From: Methylobacterium sp. J-048
Lineage (GTDB): Bacteria; Pseudomonadota; Alphaproteobacteria; Rhizobiales; Beijerinckiaceae
Length of the DNA: 36,929 nucleotides
Direction: 5' to 3'
Assembly: GCF_022829515.1 (NCBI RefSeq)
Contig: NZ_JAKSYL010000155.1
Coordinates: 1 to 36,929, forward strand
The translations under genes and the position numbers were made by a program. The notes under the pieces are model-generated. The model ran no database searches and was not told where the DNA came from. It was given only the letters and a program-made list of their open reading frames with translations. Of this stretch, positions 1-7,830 are shown piece by piece; the first letter of the stretch is position 1; the number at the start of each line of letters is the position of its first letter.

Positions 1-1
1 C

Positions 2-124
2 GCCTGGATCAGCCGCAACCGGCGCCTCTGGAAGGATGCGGAAGCGACCCTCGCCTCCGCCAGAGCCTTCCTCTACGCCGCAGCCATCATGATCCTCGTC
101 AGACGCCTCGCCCGATCGCCCTGA
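2..124 (+). mobile_element. IS5-family transposase, C-terminal tail (cut by window start)
   Basis: The first 40 codons read in one open frame to TGA at 122-124. The product has the pattern NRRLWKDAEATLASA followed by FLYAA and an RRLARS end, which is the usual C-terminus of IS5-family (IS427-like) DDE transposases: an Asn-Arg-Arg-Leu helix, then a hydrophobic helix and a basic tail. Only the last helix is in the window, so it cannot be judged intact. The right inverted repeat should lie in the 20-25 bases after the stop, just before the luxR leader, so the insertion sequence probably abuts the quorum-sensing genes. The family call is from memory of the motif. Confidence 0.7.
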
Positions 125-175
125 CTTCTCGGACGGACTCTCAGAGATTTTATTTTACAAGCATTCGGACTTGCG

Positions 176-907
176 GTGACCCAGGACAGCCAGAAGGCTT
201 TCGACATCGTCGGCCGTCTCAAGCAGGCATCGAGGATTTCCGACATCCTGCGCGAGATGCGGTCGGCCGGCGCGTATTTCGGCTACGATGTCTTCATCAT
301 CACCAACCTGCCTGCGGAGCACGAGGTCTCCACGCAGAACTGCGCCCTGGTCCCGTCCTGGCCGGAAGGCTGGCGGAAACGCTATTTCGATCGGGACTAC
401 CTGCGGATCGACCCGGTGGCGAACCACGTGAAGCGCACCACCGAGCCGTTCCTGTGGAGCGAGGCGCCCTACCGGTCCGACGAGGCCGGGGCCGCCCGGG
501 TGATGGGCGAGGCGACCGAGTTCGGATTGTCGAAGGGGTTCTGCGTCCCGATCCACCACCTGAGCGGGCCGGGGGGCGGCGTCAGCTTCGGCGCCAGCCG
601 GCTCGACCTGTCGGAGGACGCCAAGGCCGCGCTGCACCTCGTGTCGATCTACGCCTACCAGCGGGCCGAGACCCTGATCCGCGAGGGCGGGCGCAACCCG
701 GTGCGCAAGGCGCCCCGGCTCACGGCGCGGGAGATCGAGTGCCTGCGCTGGACCGCGGCCGGCAAGACCAGCTGGGAGGCGTCCGAGATCCTCAGCACGT
801 CGCAGCGGACCGTGGAGTTCCACCTCAGGAACGCCGCCCGCAAGCTCGATGCGGTCAACCGCGTCCAGTGCGTCGCCGAAGCCATGCGGCAAGGCATCAT
901 AGCGTAG
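176..907 (+). CDS. luxR-type: LuxR-family acyl-homoserine-lactone receptor / transcription regulator
   Basis: A 243-residue LuxR protein with a GTG start. Residues about 15-165 form the autoinducer-binding domain. The signature residues W66, Y70, D79 and W94 have exactly the spacing of TraR W57, Y61, D70 and W85, so ligand binding looks intact. Residues about 175-243 are the LuxR helix-turn-helix (LTAREIECLRWTAAGKTSWE, then TVEFHLRNAARKL). It is expected to bind acyl-HSL and act on the palindrome at 926-943 that precedes luxI. The gene is 86 bp upstream of luxI on the same strand, a classic receptor-synthase pair. The leader upstream (about 145-175) is AT-rich and adjoins the IS5 remnant, so the gene's own promoter may be affected by the insertion. 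No ATG is in frame nearby, so GTG is taken as the start. Confidence 0.93.
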   Translation: MTQDSQKAFDIVGRLKQASRISDILREMRSAGAYFGYDVFIITNLPAEHEVSTQNCALVPSWPEGWRKRYFDRDYLRIDPVANHVKRTTEPFLWSEAPYRSDEAGAARVMGEATEFGLSKGFCVPIHHLSGPGGGVSFGASRLDLSEDAKAALHLVSIYAYQRAETLIREGGRNPVRKAPRLTAREIECLRWTAAGKTSWEASEILSTSQRTVEFHLRNAARKLDAVNRVQCVAEAMRQGIIA

Positions 908-925
908 CCACCCGGCCTCCGCCGA

Positions 926-943
926 CCTCGTAATTTTACGAGG
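926..943. promoter_or_regulatory. lux-box-like palindrome upstream of luxI
   Basis: An 18-bp dyad with two perfect 8-bp arms (CCTCGTAA and TTACGAGG) separated by TT. Length and symmetry fit a LuxR-family binding site. It begins 18 bp after the luxR stop and ends 50 bp before the luxI ATG, where a site overlapping the -35 region would sit. A short terminator is the alternative, but no T-run follows. LuxR binding here is inference. Confidence 0.6.
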
Positions 944-993
944 CTCATTCGGACCCACCACCCGGCATCACGCCCCCAAGGGGGAAGTGATCC

Positions 994-1656
994 ATGGTTG
1001 TGGTTATCGACGACGACAATATTTCCCAGCATGGCGATCTGCTGGAAAAGATCTATCGGTTCCGGCACGCGCTGTTCGTGGAGCGGCTGAACTGGGAGGC
1101 GTGCCGCCGGCCCGACGGCCGCGAGATCGACCAGTTCGACGGCCCCGGCTGCATCCATCTGGCCTATCTGGAAGACGGCGCGATCACCGCCTACACGCGG
1201 CTGCTGCCGACGACCCGGCCGCATCTGCTCACCGAGGTCTACCCGCAGCTGGCGCAGCGCGGGCCGGCGCCCCGGGGCACCGACATCTACGAGTGGACCC
1301 GCTGCGGGACGCTGCCGGCCCGGCGCGAGGGGCGCACCAACCGTATCGACCCGGCCACCGCCGGGATCTTCACCGCTGCGGCCGAGGTGGCGCGGGCGCG
1401 CGGTCTCGACGGGCTGCTGGCGCAGACGCACCCGATCCTGGTCAACCGGCTGATGTCCTGCGGCTGGGACGTCGAGCCCCTCGGGCTGCCGACCACGTAT
1501 CAGGGCCATTCCATCCTGGCGGTCTATGCCCGGCTGAGGCCCGACACGGTCGCGGAGTCGCGCCGGTTCTTCGGCCTCGACGCCTCGCCCCTGCATGCCC
1601 CGCGAGCGCCGGCGATCCGGCTGCCCGCCCCCGCCGAGCGGAGGCTGCACGCATGA
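994..1656 (+). CDS. luxI-type: LuxI-family acyl-homoserine-lactone synthase
   Basis: A 220-residue autoinducer synthase that would make an acyl-homoserine lactone from S-adenosylmethionine and an acyl-ACP (or acyl-CoA). The invariant LuxI residues are present in order: R24, F28, W34, E44, D46, D49, R69, E100 and R103 (the EWTR motif). This indicates an active enzyme. The position usually held by Phe84 appears as Tyr83. A purine-rich ribosome site (AAGGGGGAAG) lies 6-10 bases before the ATG. It follows luxR and the dyad at 926-943, which suggests positive feedback. The last codons overlap the next gene by ATGA. The acyl chain cannot be told from the sequence; the EWTR motif instead of a SSRF-type motif suggests a branch different from LuxI/LasI. 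Confidence 0.93.
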   Translation: MVVVIDDDNISQHGDLLEKIYRFRHALFVERLNWEACRRPDGREIDQFDGPGCIHLAYLEDGAITAYTRLLPTTRPHLLTEVYPQLAQRGPAPRGTDIYEWTRCGTLPARREGRTNRIDPATAGIFTAAAEVARARGLDGLLAQTHPILVNRLMSCGWDVEPLGLPTTYQGHSILAVYARLRPDTVAESRRFFGLDASPLHAPRAPAIRLPAPAERRLHA

Positions 1657-1871
1657 GCATGTCCGACATCCTGGACCGGGCCTGCAAGCGCGAGGGCGAG
1701 GACCCGGCGATCGTGCGCCTGGGCCACCACGCGATCGAGATGTGGCGTGCCGCGGAAGAGCTCGGCGACCCGCACCTGCTCGCCGCCCTGCGCCCGCTGG
1801 TGGAGCATGTCGGCCGGGCGCTGGCCCGCGACGTACGGGGCAAGGCTTGCGCGGACGACACGTTGCATTGA
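1653..1871 (+). CDS. small protein translationally coupled to luxI
   Basis: A 72-residue, probably all-helical, acidic-basic mixed protein (MSMSDILDRACKREGEDP start). Its ATG overlaps the luxI stop as ATGA, so it is likely translated by coupling. There is no signal peptide, membrane segment or recognisable domain. The codon use matches luxI. Its place as the last gene of the luxR-luxI block suggests a modulator of the system, or simply an accessory protein; no function can be assigned. I do not recognise a named family. Confidence 0.6.
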   Translation: MSMSDILDRACKREGEDPAIVRLGHHAIEMWRAAEELGDPHLLAALRPLVEHVGRALARDVRGKACADDTLH

Positions 1872-1950
1872 GAGGGTAGGGGGCTTGTGACGCGGCTGAA
1901 GGGTCTACCCAGTCAGTGCGCGCAGCAAAGCAACCGAGGGACGCACGCCG

Positions 1951-1976
1951 CCCGGGCTCCGCTTCGCGGCCCCGGG
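1951..1976 (+). terminator. GC-rich hairpin after the luxI block
   Basis: CCCGGG at 1951-1956 pairs with CCCGGG at 1971-1976. An inner CCGC/GCGG stem (1959-1962 with 1966-1969) closes a TTC loop, with a small internal bulge. It lies 80 bp past the stop of the small gene after luxI. There is no T-run, so a factor-independent terminator is not proven; the hairpin itself is clear. Confidence 0.35.
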
Positions 1977-2081
1977 ATGGCAGGGTGCGAACTGATCCGT
2001 CGCTGAAACACCCGAACCCGAACACGCGCGTCCGGTGCGACAACCCAAGAGCTCCCGAGGGGCTTGCTGGCACCCCGGCGG

Positions 2082-3140
2082 ATGTGGTCAGAAAATCCGC
2101 GATCCGGATCGGATGACCCTGCGGATGCCACGGCCCTGATGCCCCGCGCCGACGAGCCTGCGCCCGGTTTCCCGGGTGTGTCGCCGTTGCCGACGCTGCC
2201 GGTCGCGGGACTCTCCGGCCGGATCCTCGGGCTCGGCGTCGGGGAGCGGCTGGTGCTCATCGGCATCGGCCTCGACGGGCTCGAATCTCATCTCGACGCC
2301 TCGGAGGCCGAACACAGCCTGCTGGTGCTGCTGACGGCCGGGGGGCGCACCACCGCGGCGATCCTCGACGGGCTGCTCGACGACCTGGCCGACCTCGCCC
2401 TGGCGCGCTGGCCGGATTGGCATGGGCCGGGCGCCCTGGAGCCGCACGGCCCCTGGCTCAAGGCCGCGGCCAAGCATGCCGCCGCGGGACGCCCGCCCCG
2501 GTTTCGGCGGGCCGCCCGGAGCCTGGAACTCGTCCAATTGCAGCTGGCGGTGGCGCCGTCGGGCCTCGTGCTGGTCGCGGAACTCGATCCGGCCGCGCCG
2601 GAGCATGCCGCCCCGGTCATCGAAGCGCTCGAATGGTGCCGCCGCCACGGGACCGCGGTCGCGGCCCTGTTCCCGAGCGCGCCGCCGCCGGTGCCGCCCT
2701 ATGACCGCATTCTGTACGGCGCCCACGCGGTCCTGCGCGCGCCGGCGCCCGCGGAGGCCCGGTTCCTTGCGCCGCGCTCGCGCGCGCATCCGGCGAGCGC
2801 GGTCGAGCGGCGGGTCGAGGCGGCCCTGCGGGCGGATGCGGAACTGAGGGACCTGTTCTCCGGCAACGAAGCCGTGCCTCTGCCCCGGTTCGGCACGGCC
2901 CCGCGGGTCGACCTGCTCTGGGCGGCCGGCCGCGTCGTGGTCGAACTCGACGGCCCGGAGCATCGCCTGGACCCGACATTCAGCGCCGACCGGCACCGCG
3001 ATTACGAGTTGCTGGCGGCGGGCTACCTCGTGCTGCGCATCACCAACGCGCAGGTCGAGACCGACCTCCAGCGCAGCCTCGAGAAGATCCGCGACGTGGT
3101 CCGCCTGCGCCGAACTTCTGACGGAGCGATGATCCGATGA
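2082..3140 (+). CDS. DUF559 / Vsr-like PD-(D/E)xK nuclease-domain protein
   Basis: A 352-residue protein if started at ATG 2082; a TTG six codons upstream and an ATG at 2139 are alternatives. Residues 1-230 are an uncharacterised alpha/beta region with a Pro/Ala-rich stretch. Residues about 240-340 resemble DUF559, a relative of very-short-patch-repair endonucleases: D277 in PRVDLLW, the core ELDG motif (E288, D290), a following H (PEH) and the closing strand GYLVLRITN. This is the PD-(D/E)xK layout, so the metal site looks intact. The stop overlaps the next start (ATGA at 3137-3140), placing it first in a three-gene operon with a basic-linker protein and a double ATPase. Nuclease activity is predicted from the family; the partnership suggests ATP-driven DNA targeting. 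No helicase or methyltransferase is adjacent. Confidence 0.75.
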   Translation: MWSENPRSGSDDPADATALMPRADEPAPGFPGVSPLPTLPVAGLSGRILGLGVGERLVLIGIGLDGLESHLDASEAEHSLLVLLTAGGRTTAAILDGLLDDLADLALARWPDWHGPGALEPHGPWLKAAAKHAAAGRPPRFRRAARSLELVQLQLAVAPSGLVLVAELDPAAPEHAAPVIEALEWCRRHGTAVAALFPSAPPPVPPYDRILYGAHAVLRAPAPAEARFLAPRSRAHPASAVERRVEAALRADAELRDLFSGNEAVPLPRFGTAPRVDLLWAAGRVVVELDGPEHRLDPTFSADRHRDYELLAAGYLVLRITNAQVETDLQRSLEKIRDVVRLRRTSDGAMIR

Positions 3141-3823
3141 GCGACCCGAATCCCGCCCAGACGCTGATCCTGTGGTGCCTGCTGGCCCGGCACGGCCGAG
3201 CGCCGCAGGGGGAGGTCGTGCCGGCGGTCAAGAAGGCCGACCGCGAGGCCCTGGCCGCCGCAGGGCTGATCGGCGTCGAGAAGAGCGGCCGCTCCTTCGT
3301 CCTCTCCGTGACCGATAAGGGCTGGCACTGGGCCGGGGACCATCTCGATGCCGCGCTGCCGCCGGCCTTCCGGGTGATGCAGGACTGGCTGGCCCGGCTC
3401 GATGGCCATCTCGGGCAGAGCGGGCGGACGCTGGCGGACTTCGTCGGCGCCCCGCCCGAGCCGGCCTCGAAGACGGTTTCAGCCAAAAAAATCTCCCCCA
3501 AGAAGACCGCCGGCGAAAAAACCGTCCGACCGTCCGCAAAGAAAAAACCCGGGGCGGCCGCCCTGCGCGTCCGGATCGAGGAGGCCTATCTGGCCCTCAC
3601 CGGCGGCGCCCGGGCCAAGGCCGTCCGGCTCAGTGAAGTGCGCGCGCAGCTCGCCGAACTCGACCGCGCCACCGTCGATGCCGGCCTCGCCCGCATCCTC
3701 AAGGGCGACAGGACCGCCCGGCTGAGCCAGCTCAGCGACCCGAAGGCCCTGACGCAGGCCGACCGCGAGGCCGCCTACAGCCCGGCCGGCGAACCCTTCC
3801 ACCTCCTCTGGATCCAGGCATGA
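3137..3823 (+). CDS. small adaptor-like protein with basic low-complexity linker (unknown function)
   Basis: A 228-residue protein in three parts. Residues 1-105 look like a winged-helix fold: helices, then a beta-hairpin GRSFVLSVTDKGW. Residues 111-139 are a Lys/Ala/Pro-rich linker, and residues 140-228 form a second helical region. The linker DNA holds runs of six to seven A (3485-3491 and others), odd in a gene this GC-rich. Both ends overlap their neighbours by ATGA (3137-3140 and 3820-3823), so synthesis is coupled to the nuclease before it and the ATPase after it. A DNA-binding or bridging subunit is plausible. I do not recognise a named family. Confidence 0.7.
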   Translation: MSDPNPAQTLILWCLLARHGRAPQGEVVPAVKKADREALAAAGLIGVEKSGRSFVLSVTDKGWHWAGDHLDAALPPAFRVMQDWLARLDGHLGQSGRTLADFVGAPPEPASKTVSAKKISPKKTAGEKTVRPSAKKKPGAAALRVRIEEAYLALTGGARAKAVRLSEVRAQLAELDRATVDAGLARILKGDRTARLSQLSDPKALTQADREAAYSPAGEPFHLLWIQA

Positions 3824-6800
3824 CCGACGCCCTCGACGCCCTGCGCCGGGTCGATTTCGACTGGGTCCGCACCCTCGACAGCGTCTGGACCGAGGCGGAG
3901 CCCACCGGCGGCCCGAACGAGGCCCTGGTCCCGCTGCTCGTGGCCGAGATGCACGCCAAGGCCCGCGATCCGGACAAGCGGCCCTACGGGCGGGCGCTGG
4001 TCGGCCAGTCGGGCATCGGCAAGACCCACCTGATCGGTCAGCTCCGGCGCGAGGTCTGGAATGCGGGCGGCTGGTTCGTGCTGCTCGACGTGCTCGGGCT
4101 TACGGATTTCTGGCGCAGCGCTGCGCTGAGCTACCTCACCGCCCTGTTGCAGACCATGCCGGACGGGCGGCGCCAGTCGGACGCGGTCCTGGCCGGGGTC
4201 GCGCGCCGGTTCAAGGTCGAGGCGCAGGTCGAGGCGGCGTTCAATACGCCGAACATGGATACCCGCCGGATCGTCGACCTGCTGGTCATGGCGCTGATGA
4301 AGGTCGATGCCCGCCGCGCCCTGCAGCACCAGGATGTGTTCCGGGCCCTGTGCCTGCTGCGCGCCCAGGACCTCGGCGCCATCGGCCTCGCCCATGCCTG
4401 GCTGCAGGGCTACGACGCCGACCCGGCCGAGCGGGCGGCCCTCGGGTTCAAGACGCCGCCGCCCGCCCCGGTCGATCTCGTGCGCGGCATGGCCTGGATC
4501 ATGGGGCTCGGCGGACCGACGCTCGTCGCCCTGGACCAGATCGACGGCGTCATCGACGCGAGCCGCCTCACCGCCGCCGACGATCTCGACGCCAGCGCCG
4601 GCCTCGCCGAGGTGCTGGCCGCGGGCCTGCTCGAACTGCACGATGTCGGCGGCCGCGGCATGACCGTGATGACCTGCCTGCAGGATTCCTGGATCCGCCT
4701 GGAGGAGCGGGCGGCCAAGCCCCTGCTCGACCGGTTCGAGCCGCCGATCGCCCTGCAGGGCATGAACGACCGGGTCGCGGCCGCCGCGCTGATCCGCGGC
4801 CGGCTGGCCCCGGCCTACCGCGCCGCCGGCTTCGAGCCGCCGCACCCGGAATGGCCGTTCAGCCCGGCGGCGATCGCGGCGGCGGCCGAGGCCGGGATGA
4901 TGCCGCGCACGCTGCTGATGCGCTGCGACGCCGTCCGGCGCGCCTGCCTGGCCCGGGGCACCGTGGAGGTCTGCCACGACCTCGTCCATCCGGGGGACAA
5001 GGAGGTTGAGCGACCGACCGGGAACGAATTCGACCTCGACGCCGCCCGCACGCGCGCGGCGATCGACGGGTTGCTCGACGACGAGGGCGGGCTCGGCGAC
5101 CTGCTGCGCGCCGCCTTCGACCTCTACGCCCTGGAGGACGACCCGGAGGATGCCCTGGATGTGGCCAGCAAGGGCGAGCCGGAGCAGAGGATTCCGCCGC
5201 TGCACGGGCGCCTGACCTTCATCTACCGGGACCAGAACGACCGGGAGCGGCATGTCTGCTACCGGGCGCTCCAGCACCAGAACGCCATCGCGTTCCAGGC
5301 GCGCCTGCGGGCGGCGCTGACGGCCTCGGGCATCTCCACTCGCATCCCCGACCGGGAATTGCTGATCGTCCGGCGGGGACCCGTGCCCGGGGGGGACAAG
5401 ACCCGGCACCTGGTCGACACCTTCAAGGCCGCCGGCGGCATCCTGATCGACCCGACCGAGGCGGACCTGCGCACCTTCGTGGCGCTCCGCGACCTCAAGG
5501 CGAAGGCCGACGCGGAGGGCCGCAGCGACCGGTTCGAGGCCTGGCTGCGGGCGCAAAAGCCGGTGCGCGCCACTGCGGTGTTCCACCAGGCCGGCCTCGC
5601 CGAGCCGGTGCAGAAGATCGACGGCCGGACACGGACGCCTCTCCCTCCCCTCTTTGCGGGGGAGGGTGGCCCGCGAAGCGGGTCGGGAGAGGGGAGCGCC
5701 GTGTCCGGAAAAGTCGCGTCGGACGCCACATCCGCCAGCGTCGCGCTGCCCCTCTCCCGACCCCTGCTGACGCAGGGGCCACCCTCCCCCGCAGAGGGGG
5801 GAGGGGATGCGCCCGTCACCGCTGAGGGCCTATCGTCCAGCCTGCCGCCATCCGCCCCGGATGCGATCCCGGTCGGGCGCCGGATCAACGCCGATGCCCA
5901 GCCGGTGAGCCTGCCGATCCGGCTGCTGCCGCGGCACACGGCGATCATCGCGGGCTCGGGCTCCGGCAAGACCGTGCTGCTGCGCCGGCTCGTGGAGGAG
6001 GCGGCGCTCGCCGGCATCCCGGCCATCGTGATCGACCCCAACAACGACCTGTCGCGGCTGGGCGACCCGTGGCCCGAGCGGCCCGCCGCCTTCACCGACG
6101 CGGATGCCGCGAAGGCGGCGTCCTATGCCGCGCAAGTCGAGGTCGTGGTCTGGACCCCCGGGGTGAATGCCGGCAACCCGCTGTTCCTGTCGGTCCTGCC
6201 CGACTTCTCCAGCGTCGGCGCGGATCCGGACGAGCGCCAGCAGGTGGTGGAAATGGCAGCCGAGACGCTGGGCCCACTGGCCGGCGCCAGGAAGGCGCTG
6301 CAGCGGGGCGTGCTGGCCGACGCCCTACGGGTCTTCGCCGAGCGCGGCGGCGGGACTCTTGGCGATTTCATAACCCTGCTGGCCGACCTGCCGGATGGGC
6401 TGAGCGAGATCGGCGACGCCGCCAAGCACGCGGCCAAGATGGCCGACGAGCTCCGGGCCGCCGTGTCGACCAACCCGCTGCTCAAGGTGAAGGGTGCGGT
6501 GCTCGACCCCAAACTGCTGTTCTTCGGGGCCGATCCGGCCCGCACCCGGGTCTCGGTGATCAACCTGTCGGGCCTCGGCTCGGAGGCGGCGCGCGAGGAT
6601 TTCGTGAACCGGCTCCAGATGACCCTGTTCGGCTGGATCAAGCGGAATCCGAGCCCGCGCGGTAGGCTCTACGTGGTCGACGAGGCCCAGACCTTCCTGC
6701 CGGCCCAGCGGGCGAGCCCCAGCCTCGGCAGCGGCATCAAGCTGGTGGCGCAGGGGCGCAAATACGGGCTCGGCCTGGTGGTGGCGACGCAGGTGCCCAA

Positions 6801-7089
6801 GGGCCTGCACAACCAGATCGTCTCGAACTGCACGACCCAGTTCTTCGGCCGCCAGAGTGCCCCGGCGACGATCGCGGCCGCCCAGGAGATCATGGCAGCC
6901 AATGGCGGCGGGGCCTCCGATATCGGCCGGCTGGGCGCGGGCGAGTTCTACTTCGCCACGGAGGGCTCGGGCCGGCCGGCCAAGCTCACCACCCCCCTGT
7001 GCCTGAGCCACCACCCGGCCAATCCGCCGACCCCGGAGCAGGTGGTCGCCGCGGCCCGGCGCGCGGCGGGGCGCCTCGGATTGGGGTAG
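3820..7089 (+). CDS. double P-loop ATPase: AAA-type module fused to HerA/DUF87-like ATPase
   Basis: A 1089-residue protein. Residues 1-400 contain a first P-loop NTPase: Walker A GQSGIGKT (62-69) and Walker B LVALDQID (D239, D242). Residues 400-600 are a linking region with a small alpha/beta module. Residues 607-663 are encoded by an inserted palindromic repeat (separate entry) and are Pro/Ser/Gly-rich. Residues about 685-1089 form a HerA-like translocase: Walker A GSGSGKT (712-718), Walker B YVVDEAQ (D954, E955) and a RecA-like C-terminal core with an ATQVPKGL motif. HerA enzymes are hexameric DNA pumps that often partner nucleases, which fits the DUF559 gene two places upstream. Overlapping start codons make the three genes one operon. 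Exact role unknown; DNA defence or DNA processing is the leading guess. Confidence 0.82.
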   Translation: MTDALDALRRVDFDWVRTLDSVWTEAEPTGGPNEALVPLLVAEMHAKARDPDKRPYGRALVGQSGIGKTHLIGQLRREVWNAGGWFVLLDVLGLTDFWRSAALSYLTALLQTMPDGRRQSDAVLAGVARRFKVEAQVEAAFNTPNMDTRRIVDLLVMALMKVDARRALQHQDVFRALCLLRAQDLGAIGLAHAWLQGYDADPAERAALGFKTPPPAPVDLVRGMAWIMGLGGPTLVALDQIDGVIDASRLTAADDLDASAGLAEVLAAGLLELHDVGGRGMTVMTCLQDSWIRLEERAAKPLLDRFEPPIALQGMNDRVAAAALIRGRLAPAYRAAGFEPPHPEWPFSPAAIAAAAEAGMMPRTLLMRCDAVRRACLARGTVEVCHDLVHPGDKEVERPTGNEFDLDAARTRAAIDGLLDDEGGLGDLLRAAFDLYALEDDPEDALDVASKGEPEQRIPPLHGRLTFIYRDQNDRERHVCYRALQHQNAIAFQARLRAALTASGISTRIPDRELLIVRRGPVPGGDKTRHLVDTFKAAGGILIDPTEADLRTFVALRDLKAKADAEGRSDRFEAWLRAQKPVRATAVFHQAGLAEPVQKIDGRTRTPLPPLFAGEGGPRSGSGEGSAVSGKVASDATSASVALPLSRPLLTQGPPSPAEGGGDAPVTAEGLSSSLPPSAPDAIPVGRRINADAQPVSLPIRLLPRHTAIIAGSGSGKTVLLRRLVEEAALAGIPAIVIDPNNDLSRLGDPWPERPAAFTDADAAKAASYAAQVEVVVWTPGVNAGNPLFLSVLPDFSSVGADPDERQQVVEMAAETLGPLAGARKALQRGVLADALRVFAERGGGTLGDFITLLADLPDGLSEIGDAAKHAAKMADELRAAVSTNPLLKVKGAVLDPKLLFFGADPARTRVSVINLSGLGSEAAREDFVNRLQMTLFGWIKRNPSPRGRLYVVDEAQTFLPAQRASPSLGSGIKLVAQGRKYGLGLVVATQVPKGLHNQIVSNCTTQFFGRQSAPATIAAAQEIMAANGGGASDIGRLGAGEFYFATEGSGRPAKLTTPLCLSHHPANPPTPEQVVAAARRAAGRLGLG
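5638..5807. repeat. palindromic GC-rich interspersed repeat inside the ATPase gene
   Basis: Two long arms (5638-5694 and 5749-5807) are near-perfect inverted copies: CCTCTCCCTCC...GGGAGAGGGG against CCCCTCTCCC...GGGGGGAGGGG. Each arm also folds on itself (CCCGC/GCGGG and CCCCTGC/GCAGGGG). They flank about 54 bp of unique sequence. This is the form of the intergenic repeat seen widely in Rhizobiales. Here it sits inside an open frame, contributes about 57 residues without a stop, and falls exactly between the two ATPase domains. Confidence 0.85.
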
Positions 7090-7168
7090 GGGGCTTGCGG
7101 GGTTCCGGCCTGACGCTGCGACGTCACCGACCGCCCGCGCTCGATGGTGGCATCCGGGACATGAGAAA

Positions 7169-7190
7169 GGGCGGCCCTCGCGGACCGCCC
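7169..7190 (-). terminator. terminator of the phasin gene
   Basis: A hairpin of about 9 bp (GGGCGGTCC / GGCCGCCC with one mismatch, loop GCGA) lies about 50 bp past the phasin stop. On the minus strand it is followed by TTTCT. It may also end transcription of the ATPase operon arriving from the left. Confidence 0.5.
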
Positions 7191-7242
7191 CCGATCGTGT
7201 TCCAGTCCGCCGCCGCGGATGGCGCAAGCGGCGTCGCCGGGC

Positions 7243-7830
7243 TCAGCGCGCCTGTGCGACGGCGGCGAGCGACTTGCCGGCTTCATCCACCGCACGCGCC
7301 GAGGTCTCGGTGATCGCCTTGCTGTCGCGGACCATGTGCTCCAGGCCCTCCCGCAGCAGGTCGCCCTGGATCGTGGCGAATTCGTGCATGGACTTGGCCT
7401 GCGTCAGCTTGGTCATGCCCTCGAGATTGCGCTGATACTGCTTCTGCCCGAGATCGAACAGCCTGCGCGACGCATCCTGGAACGCCTGGCCGAGGACGGT
7501 CCCGCAGCGGGAGATGGCCTCGATATTCTGCTTCGACTGGCGAGCCAGGTGCTCGCTGTTCTCGTCGGAGAAGCCCAGCGTCTTCGAGAAGCGGTCGGAG
7601 GCCTCACGGGCCTGCCGCGCGGCGTTCTCGATGCTCTGCTGCATCACCTGCTTGGTGGTTTCGGCCGCGCTCTCGCGCAACTCGGACATCTTGGTCATGC
7701 CGTCGCGGGCGGCATCGGCGAACTGCTTGCCCTGCTTGGCCGCGGCGTCGACATTGGCTTTGGCAGCCTCGGTGTTCCGGGCATCCTGGCCGTTCTGCTT
7801 GCCATGATCCATGTTCTGACCGTTCGACAT
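7243..7830 (-). CDS. phasin-family protein
   Basis: A 195-residue, Ala/Gln/Lys/Glu-rich, almost entirely helical protein. It has the phasin-type heptad pattern (AKQGKQFADAARDGMTKMSE, then QNIEAISRCGTVL and MHEFATIQGDLLREG). Phasins coat polyhydroxyalkanoate granules or act as granule-associated chaperones. The start is set at the MSNGQNMDH Met (7830) because AAGGA lies 8 bases before it; an upstream in-frame extension to 7914 would add a hydrophobic stretch unlike phasins. It stands alone, with a terminator after it and a long AT-rich leader before it. No PHA synthase gene is nearby. Confidence 0.85.
   Translation of the reverse strand: MSNGQNMDHGKQNGQDARNTEAAKANVDAAAKQGKQFADAARDGMTKMSELRESAAETTKQVMQQSIENAARQAREASDRFSKTLGFSDENSEHLARQSKQNIEAISRCGTVLGQAFQDASRRLFDLGQKQYQRNLEGMTKLTQAKSMHEFATIQGDLLREGLEHMVRDSKAITETSARAVDEAGKSLAAVAQAR

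Noticed and set aside
155..961. Long minus-strand frame opposite luxR
   Set aside because: Arg/Pro/Gly/Ala-rich product typical of antisense frames in GC-rich DNA; the plus-strand luxR has all family residues.
3485..3545. A-runs as a programmed frameshift site in the adaptor gene
   Set aside because: AAA AAA A occurs in frame, but no downstream structure or extended alternative frame supports it; the lysine-rich linker explains the runs.
3775..5586. 603-codon minus-strand frame opposite the ATPase gene
   Set aside because: No domain, low-complexity composition, and it lies wholly opposite a gene with two clear P-loop modules.
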